Shown one piece after another: positions 55,519 through 64,000 of a DNA stretch of 64,000 nt. The first letter of the stretch is position 1. Each line of letters starts with the position of its first letter. The notes below the pieces were generated by a model. It was not told where the DNA came from. It did no database searches and saw only the letters and a list, made by a program, of their open reading frames with translations. Position numbers and translations under genes: made by a program. Source of the stretch: Galdieria sulphuraria (lineage: Eukaryota > Rhodophyta > Bangiophyceae > Galdieriales > Galdieriaceae); NCBI RefSeq assembly GCF_000341285.1, contig NW_005178467.1, positions 1-64,000 on the forward strand, written 5' to 3'.

Positions 55519-56667
55519 ATGCTTCCGTTGACATTTGTGCCTCTATGCTTAACACCAAACTTGTTGAAACAAAACAGGAATATTATATCTCGTGCCATAA
55601 ATTATTCTGAAAGCAAAAGAAGAACATATGGTATTCAATGTGAACTGAGAAACTCCAATTCTGGTTCCAACAACAGAAGAAATCAAAAGGAGGACTCTGA
55701 TCGAGCAAGTTTTAGCACGCCGTCGAACAAGCAACCAAACGGTGGAGCAACTGGAGGTCTTGGAGGTGGCAGTGATGGTAAAGGTCGTTCCTATTCTTCT
55801 TCTGGTGAAGGAGATATTCCGAAATTGGATTTTACAGCAGCTTGTGCTCTAGCAAAGGAACTCAATCTAAACGTTCAGGATCTTCCCCAGCACTTGTGGT
55901 TCCTAAGTACAGAACAAGTTACAGCCTATCTTGCAGTTACTTCTGGCGGGGTTGTTCGCTTTCTTGCAAAGGCTTGGCCAGCTTGGCAACAAAAATTGCT
56001 AGCTGATCCCAACTTTCCTTTCAAACTTCTTATGGAAGAAACTTTAGGCTTGGGGTTGGGATTTTCAGGAATGATTGCTGCCAGAGGAAAACAAATTTTG
56101 AAGGAACTTGACTTTGCAATATGTGACTTGGTAGTAGGAGCAGCAATGAATTTTATATTAGTTTGGTTATTGACTCCCACTATCAATATTCAGCAGCATC
56201 TGAAGAGCCATGGTTCATGGCAACGATATCTATCCAATCTTCCCGCTCACTGCTTTGCTTCATCATCTTCTAATGTTGCTTTTTCCTTGAGTCAGAGAAT
56301 CGTCGCTTTTCTTTACAAAGGACTTCTTTTTGCTTCATGTGGTTTTTTAGGAAGCATGGTTGGAACAACCGTTGCATATTCTCTTTTGTATATCCGTCGA
56401 AAGATGTTGAAAGACACTTCAAGTTCAAGGCAATTGCCTAATTTGTTTGTGAATAGTTTGGCATGGGCTGGTTTTATGTTTGTGTCTTCCAATCCACGCT
56501 ATCAAATATTGAGCGGAATCGAACGTTTAATGTTCCATATAATGCCTATATCTGTTGCAAGAATTTCAACAGGTGTGTTGAGAACCGTGAATAACATTGC
56601 AGGAGGTGCTTCTTGGGTACTGTATGCTCGTGCAATTGGTTTGCAGAAACATGCTGATGAACGTTAA
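55519..56667 (+). CDS. RETICULATA-family (DUF3411) plastid membrane protein
   Basis: A single exon of 382 codons. The Ser/Asn/Arg-rich N-terminus with a Gly run resembles a transit peptide. The family core follows: LNVQDLPQHLWFLSTEQVTA, FSGMIAARGKQILKELDFAI, DLVVGAAMNFILVWLLTP, then several hydrophobic helices and NLFVNSLAWAGFMFVSSNPR. RETICULATA proteins sit in the plastid envelope and affect leaf-mesophyll and amino-acid homeostasis in plants; the molecular role is not settled. Its ATG is only 36 bp from the divergent ASH2 start. Confidence 0.88.
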   Translation: MLPLTFVPLCLTPNLLKQNRNIISRAINYSESKRRTYGIQCELRNSNSGSNNRRNQKEDSDRASFSTPSNKQPNGGATGGLGGGSDGKGRSYSSSGEGDIPKLDFTAACALAKELNLNVQDLPQHLWFLSTEQVTAYLAVTSGGVVRFLAKAWPAWQQKLLADPNFPFKLLMEETLGLGLGFSGMIAARGKQILKELDFAICDLVVGAAMNFILVWLLTPTINIQQHLKSHGSWQRYLSNLPAHCFASSSSNVAFSLSQRIVAFLYKGLLFASCGFLGSMVGTTVAYSLLYIRRKMLKDTSSSRQLPNLFVNSLAWAGFMFVSSNPRYQILSGIERLMFHIMPISVARISTGVLRTVNNIAGGASWVLYARAIGLQKHADER

Positions 56668-56791
56668 ACAAAAAAAATGACTTCACATCCTTAATAAACT
56701 ACCCTATTATACGTATTTTTCGCACACTTTTGTATAGAAACGAAATGTTCCTTCTATATAATATGAGAGACTTATACTACAACGGAAGACC

Positions 56792-58915
56792 ATGGGACAA
56801 AAACGCTATGCTTCCTCAAAGCAATTTGTCCAATGGAACGACAACTTGACTCGGGGACTCTTCTTCAAGAGAATCAAAACGAGTGGAATAATCCCAATTT
56901 TTTTGATTGTGAAATTCGGCGTGCCAGTATATTCAGAAAGGAGTCACAAGATGACAGAACCTGTGACTGATATTGCTCCAGACGTGATTTACAGAACATC
57001 TCAAGAAGCAGATGATGTTGAGAGGGTGGAGATATCCAGTCAAGATGGAAAAAACAGTGTTTCACTGGCTAAAGGAGCAAACTCAAAGAAGAGCTCGCAA
57101 ATGAGTTCCATCAAGTTTAACGCTCTTGGAACTGCCTTGGGTTTCCTTGTAAATGGTTATATGTACCAGGTGGGCTCGTTATTGCTGACATTGTATGAAG
57201 ACGTCTATCCTACAGTATATAATAGCTCAACCTTGCAATCTGCTTTGAGCACTGCAGTGCTTTATGGTGTATTGTTTGGCTTGATTGCTTTTGGATTCAT
57301 TGCAGACATGGTTGGTAGAAAAGCTGGCCTTATTATGTGTTCTAGTTTGGTTATTCTTGGTTCCGTATTGTCTGTAGCTGCTAATGGGACTTCAACTGAC
57401 GGAATGATGTGGATGATCGTGGTTTCAAGAGCTATTGTAGGCTTGGGAATGGGTGGAGAGTATACTTGTAATGTGCCTAATGTTATGGAGGACAGTGAGG
57501 ATGTTAGTGTCAATAATCGAGGCCGAAGGGTTTCCTTGCTGGTTATGTTTATGGAAGTTGTAGGAAATAATACTCCAACATTGATTCAGTTGATACTGAT
57601 TGCAGCTGCTTGTCGAAATGTGACGCTAGATTCTAGGAGTTCTACCGGTGTCAGTCTACCAGGATGCCATCCGCAAGTGGTATGGAGGCTTTCTTATGGT
57701 TTAGGTTTGATACCTTGCGTTGTTGTTTTGCTGTTTAGAGTGCGGATGAGTGACTCTGCTATGTATCAAACGGATGCAAAATTGCGTAAAAAAGTTTATG
57801 ATGGGCTTGATCTATTTGTAATTCTGAGACATTTTAGCTCTCGTGGTGTTGGAACCATTGTGATGTGGTTGATAGTAGACTGGATCAACTATAGTCAAGG
57901 TAACTTTTCTGGTGTCATATTGGAAAAGGTCACTGGAGTTTCTCTGTTCAAGACCGCTTGGATTGGACTGGTTCAAGGAGTTATATTTCAATCTGGTCCA
58001 TTTATTGCTTCCTTAGTGGTCGATAAATTTGGAAGAAGGAACACCGAAATATTTGGTTGGATGTGGTTGGCTTCTACTCAACTAATCAACGCAGGAATAT
58101 ACATTATATTATCCCATCATCCTGTAGGCTTCATTGTTTGGCAAACCTTTGTATTCATCTTCCAATATTTTGTATTTATTCCAGTTTATCTGATTCCAGC
58201 TGAAGTATATCCAACTAGAATTCGTGCAACTATGTACGGCTGGTCTTCAGGTCTTGGAAAAGTGGGTGGTATTTTGGGTACTACTCTGTTTCCTTATATG
58301 TGGGAAGGATTCGGTCATGGAGTAGAAAGTTTGGATGCTTTGAGAGACATTCAATGGTTCTATGCAGGATTAGAATATCTCGGTCTCATTTTGGCTGTAC
58401 TTTTTGTACCAGAGTATTCTAGAACTAGTTTAAGAGGTGAAGATCGTCGTTACAATGAATTGAGACGACGATATGCAGCAAGATTTGCCAAGTCTCTTGG
58501 AGTGACAAATTTGTCAGAAGCAGAGCTAAAGGAAGCTTCGAATAGTTCCCTAAACCTGTATACCCTACTAAAATACAAATTGCAGGCTTCACAGCAAACT
58601 TTTTTGCAAGCAAAACAAGAATATGCAAAAATGCTTCTTGCCCGTTGTTATTTTCAAAATAGCGAAGAGATTGAACGTTATGCAGAATTGCCCATTTATT
58701 ACGATGATCGAACTTTGATTACCAAGTGGATTCGACAGTGGAGGATGGGTCGTGCAAGAGCTGCCGAGTACATTGAAAATGCGGAAAGGTTAGGATGGGA
58801 AGATAACAGTTCATGGCAAGTAGAACCAGAAAAGAATAGCAGAACTAAAGATGATGAAATTGGTATGGATAGTACAGAAGCTGTTTTCGATGGTGGAACT
58901 GCGAAAGCTAACTAA
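56792..58915 (+). CDS. MFS transporter, sugar/organophosphate porter type
   Basis: A single exon of 707 codons. An extended N-terminal tail of about 105 residues precedes 12 predicted membrane helices. Signatures: FGFIADMVGRKAG after helix 2, RAIVGLGMGGEYTCNVPN in helix 4, VVDKFGRRNTEIFG between helices 8 and 9, and IPAEVYPTRIRATMYGWSSG in the second half, as in the sugar-porter and phosphate-symporter branches. GGEY is typical of the organophosphate/phosphate branch. A charged C-terminal tail of about 170 residues is coiled and cytosolic. The substrate is not predictable by eye. Confidence 0.85.
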   Translation: MGQKRYASSKQFVQWNDNLTRGLFFKRIKTSGIIPIFLIVKFGVPVYSERSHKMTEPVTDIAPDVIYRTSQEADDVERVEISSQDGKNSVSLAKGANSKKSSQMSSIKFNALGTALGFLVNGYMYQVGSLLLTLYEDVYPTVYNSSTLQSALSTAVLYGVLFGLIAFGFIADMVGRKAGLIMCSSLVILGSVLSVAANGTSTDGMMWMIVVSRAIVGLGMGGEYTCNVPNVMEDSEDVSVNNRGRRVSLLVMFMEVVGNNTPTLIQLILIAAACRNVTLDSRSSTGVSLPGCHPQVVWRLSYGLGLIPCVVVLLFRVRMSDSAMYQTDAKLRKKVYDGLDLFVILRHFSSRGVGTIVMWLIVDWINYSQGNFSGVILEKVTGVSLFKTAWIGLVQGVIFQSGPFIASLVVDKFGRRNTEIFGWMWLASTQLINAGIYIILSHHPVGFIVWQTFVFIFQYFVFIPVYLIPAEVYPTRIRATMYGWSSGLGKVGGILGTTLFPYMWEGFGHGVESLDALRDIQWFYAGLEYLGLILAVLFVPEYSRTSLRGEDRRYNELRRRYAARFAKSLGVTNLSEAELKEASNSSLNLYTLLKYKLQASQQTFLQAKQEYAKMLLARCYFQNSEEIERYAELPIYYDDRTLITKWIRQWRMGRARAAEYIENAERLGWEDNSSWQVEPEKNSRTKDDEIGMDSTEAVFDGGTAKAN

Positions 58916-59107
58916 GGCTTTGAGACACTTCTATTATTTTTCTATATCATGATTGAGAACCTTTGTGATGAATAAAATGAGTGTGTTTGTCTAGCGTTGC
59001 TTCTTCCAAATTCCACTGGAAGTTTCGTTTATGTATTGTAAAGTAAATTCAGTCATCATTTTTCAGAGAAGAAGAGCATCCATTTATGGCATTTGGCCGA
59101 GTTTAGA

Positions 59108-59964
59108 ATGACTGAAACGTTTGCAACATCTCTTGGAAGACTTACCATTGTACATATCTTAAGAGCGCAAGCAGAAGAAGAACTAAAGATTCGGCAAAAA
59201 GTGAAAAAAACAGAAGACGCCACGGGAGAAAACTCGAAAGCTGAACCAGTGACAGTTTTAGTTCAAAGTTCAGTTCTTGATATTCTCGAAGAAGCAACAG
59301 CTGCCTTTATATTTGAGGTTTTTTTGCTTTTATTTTGTATTTGGAAGTATTTAAACCAGCGGCCAATAGATTGGAAAGTGTGCGCAACACTATTCTTTGT
59401 TCTCGGGTTATTCGCAAAGTTCTGTCTTAGACGTTATGGATGCCTTGCGGGAATTTTCCGTGTTGTTTTATGTGACACCGCGTGATCTTTTGTTGTACAT
59501 GAGTCTTGAAGAAATACTTATACCGCAAATGCCAAGCTTTTTTGCAAAAAGGAATAGGAAAACCACAATATCCAGCTCGAAATCAACCTTGCGGGACAGG
59601 GCTGAGGAGACTGTGACTGAGAATAGGCACCTTTGTTGCCTCGAAAGCTGGATGCCTCCCATACCGCATCCTTCAACTCTTGTCTTAAAACAAGGAAAAG
59701 TTGTAAGGCAGCCAATTTATTTTTTTATGGATCAATGATTAGCTAGACTGACAGGTCGAGGAAGGTGGACGAGGAGCGATGAAAAGCAAAGGTACTGGTC
59801 AGTTATATGCTGGAATACATTATGGACTTTTAGCACTGGCAAAGGGAGCTTCTTTACAGTAAGTTGTTGAGTTTTTTGTTGAGACATAATTGTTATTGTT
59901 TCTAACTATATTAAGGGAGAATCCTTTCTTAAGACTTCCACACAAAGCCAAAGACCACGAATGA
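59108..59964 (+). CDS. TAF8: TFIID subunit TAF8 (histone-fold)
   Basis: Four exons. The histone fold has GRLTIVHILRAQAEEEL, an acidic loop, SSVLDILEEATAAFIFE, then across a splice (acceptor near 59370) IGKCAQHYSLFSGYSQSSVL and DVMDALREFSVLF. The signature LESWMPPIPHPSTL matches the conserved TAF8 region after the fold. Two further introns (donors near 59702 and 59860) bring in the last short exons and a stop at 59964. The start is the first ATG in frame. TAF8 dimerises with TAF10 in TFIID. Confidence 0.78.
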
Positions 59965-60018
59965 ACATGGACGTTTTTGAATTTGATTTTGGCGCAAAAG
60001 GCCTCTTTCAACTTTCCT

Positions 60019-61067
60019 ATGGAACACTGTGACTGTTATAAGAAAGAACTCGTAGAACTGTTTATTCGGTTTTTGAAAAAAGAGGGTCTCACTTGTACAT
60101 TATCTGTATTTAAGACAGAAATAATGTCTTTACGGAGTGTCCATTTATTCCCTTCGGACTCCTTACAACCTAACGAAATGTGCGGGGAAACAGTCCAAGC
60201 AGAAGATAATAGGTCGAAAAGACCAAGATCTCCGACGCTTCAGGAAAATATGCAGCCTAATACTGTTTTTGACCTGAAAGTGAACGGAATATCTAGTCCC
60301 GGAACTCATAATGTTTCCGATTCCCGTGCTATGGAGGGCATGAAAAAGCAAAAGTTTGAAATTCCTCCAAAGAACGAAGGTTAGTTATCATTGATATTGT
60401 GCAAAATCGAAACAAGTCAAATATCAAAAACATTGGGTTAGGACATCCAGAACAAGCCGATAGAAATTTAAGTAATGTTGCTATGTTCGCACAAAGTGGC
60501 ACCAAGTTACTTTCCGTCAAACCTTCCTCTGATTTGATTCACAGCTCAAAACAGCATACCTTTCTGCCCGACCGAAGTCAGAGCTCTCGGATTGTTGCCT
60601 CTAATTTATCGCAAAAGGGCCGAGATACCAACAGCTCTGAAAAAGAGCAAAGAAAGAAAGTGGTATTTGATTCGAAATCTAGGAACAGTGGGAGTTTTGA
60701 GGAGTCTATTCGGAATGTTACAGAAAGCTTGAGATACGATCCTTCATTTCAAGAAAATTTGCGGAATATTTTACGCAATGATCATTTAAGTATGGGATGG
60801 CTGTCCTTACCACAGAATGAGTCCAAGTCTTTACAAGAAGAGTCTGATGTCTCAGTTCTAGAGAGCGAAACTTTCTCAGGTGATAGTTTGCAGAAACAAG
60901 GTGAGTAGCCATGATGCTTGTGGATACCATATATAATAGAAGACTTTATAGGTAATGAACTTGCGGGGAAGATTGACAAATCCCTAGATTCTTCTGTTGG
61001 TGGATTTCTGGAAACAATAGATTTGGATGCATTTCTTGGCTCTATTCATGCTGCATCTAATCACTAA
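60019..61067 (+). CDS. LisH-motif protein of unknown function
   Basis: Three exons; introns about 60380-60440 and 60902-60950 keep phase. The product has about 310 residues. The N-terminus reads as a LisH dimerisation helix pair (KKELVELFIRFLKKEGLTCT, then LSVFKTEIMS), as in TON1/FOP/OFD1-like and other LisH proteins. The middle is Ser/Lys/Gln-rich and disordered, with a helix RNVTESLRYDPSFQENLRNI. The C-terminus is acidic-hydrophobic (GGFLETIDLDAFLGSIHAA). The start lies 55 bp after the TAF8 stop on the same strand. No name is proposed. Confidence 0.65.
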
Positions 61068-61658
61068 TGTACTGCTTATGAAATTATCCACATGGTATAG
61101 TTTTTCAAGCATCTACATGTAAATATAACTCTTGATGAAAACGTATAACTTTACTATAAAATGGCGCTACTCTTGTTATAGAAGTTGCATTCCATGGAAC
61201 AACAGTTGTTTTCAAGAACGTTCAAGGTTTGATTGTTCAGGACATTTTGCGTCTTGCAGAGTACTTGTGAACAGACCTTTACTTTTGACAATGGTCAGCC
61301 TGCTATAAGGATAATTTCGAGATCCTGACATATCTTTTAATAGTTGTTGCCATTGAGATTATTATCTTAGCTTCCACTGTACCCATTCAAACACTCTCCA
61401 AGGCGCCCTCGGCTATAATTTACCCGCCGAAAGAGGATTCGATCAATGAGAGCATTAAAATTCGTTGAGCCCCTCTTTTGGGTTTTCGGCTGGTTCCGCC
61501 TCTCACCTCCGGTTTCTATTATTTTGCCCTATTTCGTTATTTGAAAAGTCTCAAATTTTTTGCCCCAAGTTCTATTCCATTATGTAAGTTTGGAAAAGTT
61601 TTAAAAAAAGGAGAAAATGAGAGATTAACAGTTTCTTGTTTTACCAGTAATTAGAACC
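61068..61658. promoter_or_regulatory. upstream region of the SMARCC gene
   Basis: About 590 bp without a supported gene. A local GC-rich patch at 61398-61440 includes CCCGCC (61423-61428), the reverse complement of GGCGGG seen upstream of two other genes. A second GC-rich patch lies at 61485-61515. I found no tRNA-like fold or long frame here. Confidence 0.4.
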
Positions 61659-64000
61659 ATGAGTTCTTCGAGGTCTTCTCCTATAAAAATAGAAGACTTT
61701 GAAACTCCTGAAGCCATCCAAAGTTTTGAAGCTATGGCCTCTTGGATGAAGAACCAACCACGAGACCAGTTAGGTTTTGATGCTAGCGATATTACGGCTT
61801 CAACACTTGCACGTGTAACTGGAGAGCTTAGCGTCTTCCTTGAAACGAACTTGGGAAAGAACTCACAAACCGAGAATAGAATAATTACCAAGTTTCCACA
61901 ACACGTTTTTAGACATACGCAACCTGATAGTGCATTATGTAAGATTCTCTGCTTGTGTTTTCAGTTCAAAGAACAACAAGCCTGGAGACGTTTAGACGCC
62001 CTCAATCCGGATAGAAAGGAGGCAGTTATGAACCTGCTGCTTGATGTGGAGAAGAATCTTCGAACTACGGGAATTCTTCCTCCGAAGAAGGTATTCTTTT
62101 CGAGAAGTGTGGCTCCAAGTCTTGTGCCGAAACTCAAATCTATTGTTCAACGGCACGGTGGCCTAGTTGTTTCTTCAGCAACCAGTGCTACTCATATAAT
62201 TGAACCAGACGTGGATATTCCAACGGACTCAGAAGTAAGTTTTCCTTGTGTAACTAAATTTTTTTTTCTGAAGAGATATTTGTTTCAGGATGTTTCGTCG
62301 GAAGAGTATTGTAGAGTTTTGAAAAGAGAGGGCGATAAGGTTTTTGTCCACTGGTGGTATTATCCCGATAGCTACGACTCGTGGATACCTGCTAGTGAAG
62401 TTGATGGCTCAGAAATAGATGAACAATCTCCTCCAAAGGGTCCTTGGCACGTTCAAGCAAGGTTTATTATAGACTTGGAAAAGTTCAATGAGTGGCCGAA
62501 TGAATTGGATTATGAAGTGCCAGATGATATGATTACCAGGACTATTGCAGATGGTAAAGGTAAATCTGTGGAAAGTGAACATGGTTCGCAAGAGAATCGA
62601 ATTGATTCAAATCATGATCTTCACGAAGATAATATTCCAGACAGTAGAAGGAAGAGGAAACTGAATGAGGCTTCTTTAAATGTCAAGGATGAACCACAGG
62701 ACTTGGAAAACTCTGACCCATCATTAGAGGAGAACTCTCACATCTTGGAGAAAGGAAGAGATGAAAATGTCAACAAGAACAGGAAAATAACACACGATGT
62801 AGAGATAGCTGACACTTCTCAACTTCAATCCAAGTTGAATTCGGAACAATTAGTGGTAAGTAGGAACGATATTTTTTACAAGTTCTTTATTCATATTGTA
62901 TTTTATATGGAATAGGAACGCAACAAAGAAAATACTGACACACACGGCAGTGGAATTCAAGATTCACTAATGAAGACAAACGAACTTTTAAAACAGGAAG
63001 TGGAAAATGTTACCCAAACACTAGAGAAAGGAATGGAACAGAATAACTCAACCTCCATTGAACATCAAAAAGAAACAACACCTACAACTCTGAATCTTGA
63101 CCCATCGAATATTGAAACTAATCATAATGAATTGGCTAGTTTTAATGATATTGGTGAGCTTACGGCTACTCTTCCTGAGGAACCTATTTTTATACCATCA
63201 TATTCGAGATGGTTCAGAATGGATGCCATACATGATATAGAGAAGCGAGCACTCTCTGAATTTTTTACGGGTCAATATCCCTCGAAGACACCCGAGGTTT
63301 ATATGCAGTATAGAAATTTCACTGTTCAGTCTTGGAGAGCAGATCCTAAGCATTACTTGACAGTAACTGCATTGAGAAGACACTTAGCTGGTGATGCATG
63401 TGCTATTATGAGAATTCATGCATTCCTTGAACACTGGGGCCTCATCAATTATAATATCGATGCAAGTAATCGACCATCTCCAACATCTTTTGGATCACCT
63501 CCTGTGATACCGTTGGCCTCACATGGTTCTGTGACAAGTGGAATTCCTCGTTTATTATTTTTTGATGATGGTTCTCATCCGGATATGTTGGATAGAAGTG
63601 TAGACTATAGATTACCAGAAGCACAAATGACACGTCGGGAACTTTATGCGACAGCTGCAGCAGCGACATATTATTGTGAGATTTGTGGAAAGGACTGTTC
63701 AGAGTTTCGTTATCATTGTATAAGCCAAGCTGATATGGATATTTGTCCTAGTTGTTTTTCACAAGGAAAGTTTCCGTCAGAATTTACGAATGATCAATTT
63801 GTTCCGATGAAAGCAGTATCGGAAGCTAGTGTTGGTGAAGAAACCTGGTCGGAGAATGAAACTTTACTTTTATTAGAAGGATTGGAAAAGTATGGAGAAA
63901 ACTGGGACTCTGTAGCTGAACATGTGGGTACAAAGAGCAAGGAATCATGTGTTTTGCATTTTATTCGTCTTCCTATCGAAGACTCATTTCTGGAAGAACA
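61659..64000 (+). CDS. SMARCC: SWI3/SMARCC subunit of SWI/SNF (3' end outside window)
   Basis: At least three exons, introns at 62234-62287 (54 nt, in frame and without a stop) and about 62857-62916. Residues 1-190 match the SMARCC N-terminal module: FETPEAIQSFEAMASWMK, KFPQHVFRHTQPDSALCKIL, VFFSRSVAPSLVPKLKSIV, HGGLVVSSATSATHII. Then a chromo-like VHWWYYPDSYDSWIP and WHVQARFIIDLEKFNEWPNE. After a disordered linker come the SWIRM domain (SRWFRMDAIHDIEKRALSEF, LAGDACAIMRIHAFLEHWGL), a ZZ-type zinc finger (YYCEICGKDCSEFRYHC, ICPSCF), and a SANT domain (WSENETLLLLEGLEKYGENW). It is a scaffold of the nucleosome remodeler. The frame runs off the window, so the end is not seen. Confidence 0.93.

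Noticed and set aside
1-64000. tRNA, rRNA, CRISPR arrays, LTR or virus-like elements
   Set aside because: None was recognised by eye: no cloverleaf with a T-loop GTTCRANYC pattern, no direct terminal repeats, no reverse transcriptase, integrase or capsid motifs. A covariance-model scan would be decisive for small RNAs.

Overview
The window is nuclear DNA of a compact eukaryotic genome. Most genes are cut by very short spliceosomal introns, usually about 40-60 nt, with GTAAGT-like donors and CTAAY/TGACTAAT-like branch points close to the acceptor. Plastid-type genes (a RETICULATA-family membrane protein, an organellar EngB GTPase) sit beside mitochondrial genes, and no operons or bacterial ribosome sites are seen. 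Intron size, moderate AT bias and gene content suggest a unicellular red alga of the Galdieria/Cyanidiophyceae type. This is an inference, not a sequence match. Exon joins were worked out by hand from splice signals, reading-frame phase and family motifs; where the phases of all exons sum correctly this is stated.

Layout. 1-7.5 kb holds two same-strand copies of a P-loop NTPase plus nuclease-like protein resembling the Crinkler/RHS class, in a gene-poor, accessory-looking stretch. From 8.6 kb to the end the DNA is densely packed with about 38 genes. 8.6-20.2 kb: BRO1-domain protein, gamma-glutamylcyclotransferase-like protein, heat shock factor, Tlg2/syntaxin-16 SNARE, proline-rich protein, COG3, NDUFAF7. 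20.3-24.9 kb: pyruvate dehydrogenase kinase, succinate dehydrogenase flavoprotein, EngB. 24.9-37.2 kb: a kinesin-14-like protein with a degenerate motor, two small unknown proteins, a 1104-residue multidomain mitochondrial-carrier fusion, a small membrane protein, a RING protein with a GTPase-like tail, and a GRAM-VASt lipid-transfer protein. 37.5-49.9 kb: an allantoinase-like pseudoenzyme, ATP23, a nine-exon SKA1-like gene, a farnesylated DnaJ, ATP synthase gamma, SUV3 helicase, Wee1-like kinase, a small membrane protein, and a Cet1-type RNA triphosphatase. 50.4-64 kb: D-type cyclin with an LxCxE motif, a fusion of a DUF2064 glycosyltransferase-like domain with ADAT3, ASH2, RETICULATA-like protein, MFS transporter, TAF8, LisH protein, and SMARCC/SWI3 cut by the window end.

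How it works together. Several genes concern mitochondria (NDUFAF7, PDK, SDHA, ATP23, F1 gamma, SUV3, the carrier fusion). Others concern the cell cycle and spindle (cyclin D, Wee1, kinesin-14-like, SKA1-like), the Golgi/endosome (COG3, Tlg2, BRO1) and transcription or chromatin (HSF, TAF8, ASH2, SMARCC, Cet1). Many neighbours are divergent with 33-60 bp between start codons, or convergent with as little as 4 bp between stops.

The most unusual items are the NlpC/P60-like + two cyclic-nucleotide-binding + EF-hand + mitochondrial carrier fusion (29023-32703), the glycosyltransferase-ADAT3 fusion (51863-53981), the nucleotide-blind kinesin-14 resembling Vik1/Cik1 (24946-27366), and the hidden SKA1-like gene (40102-41199).
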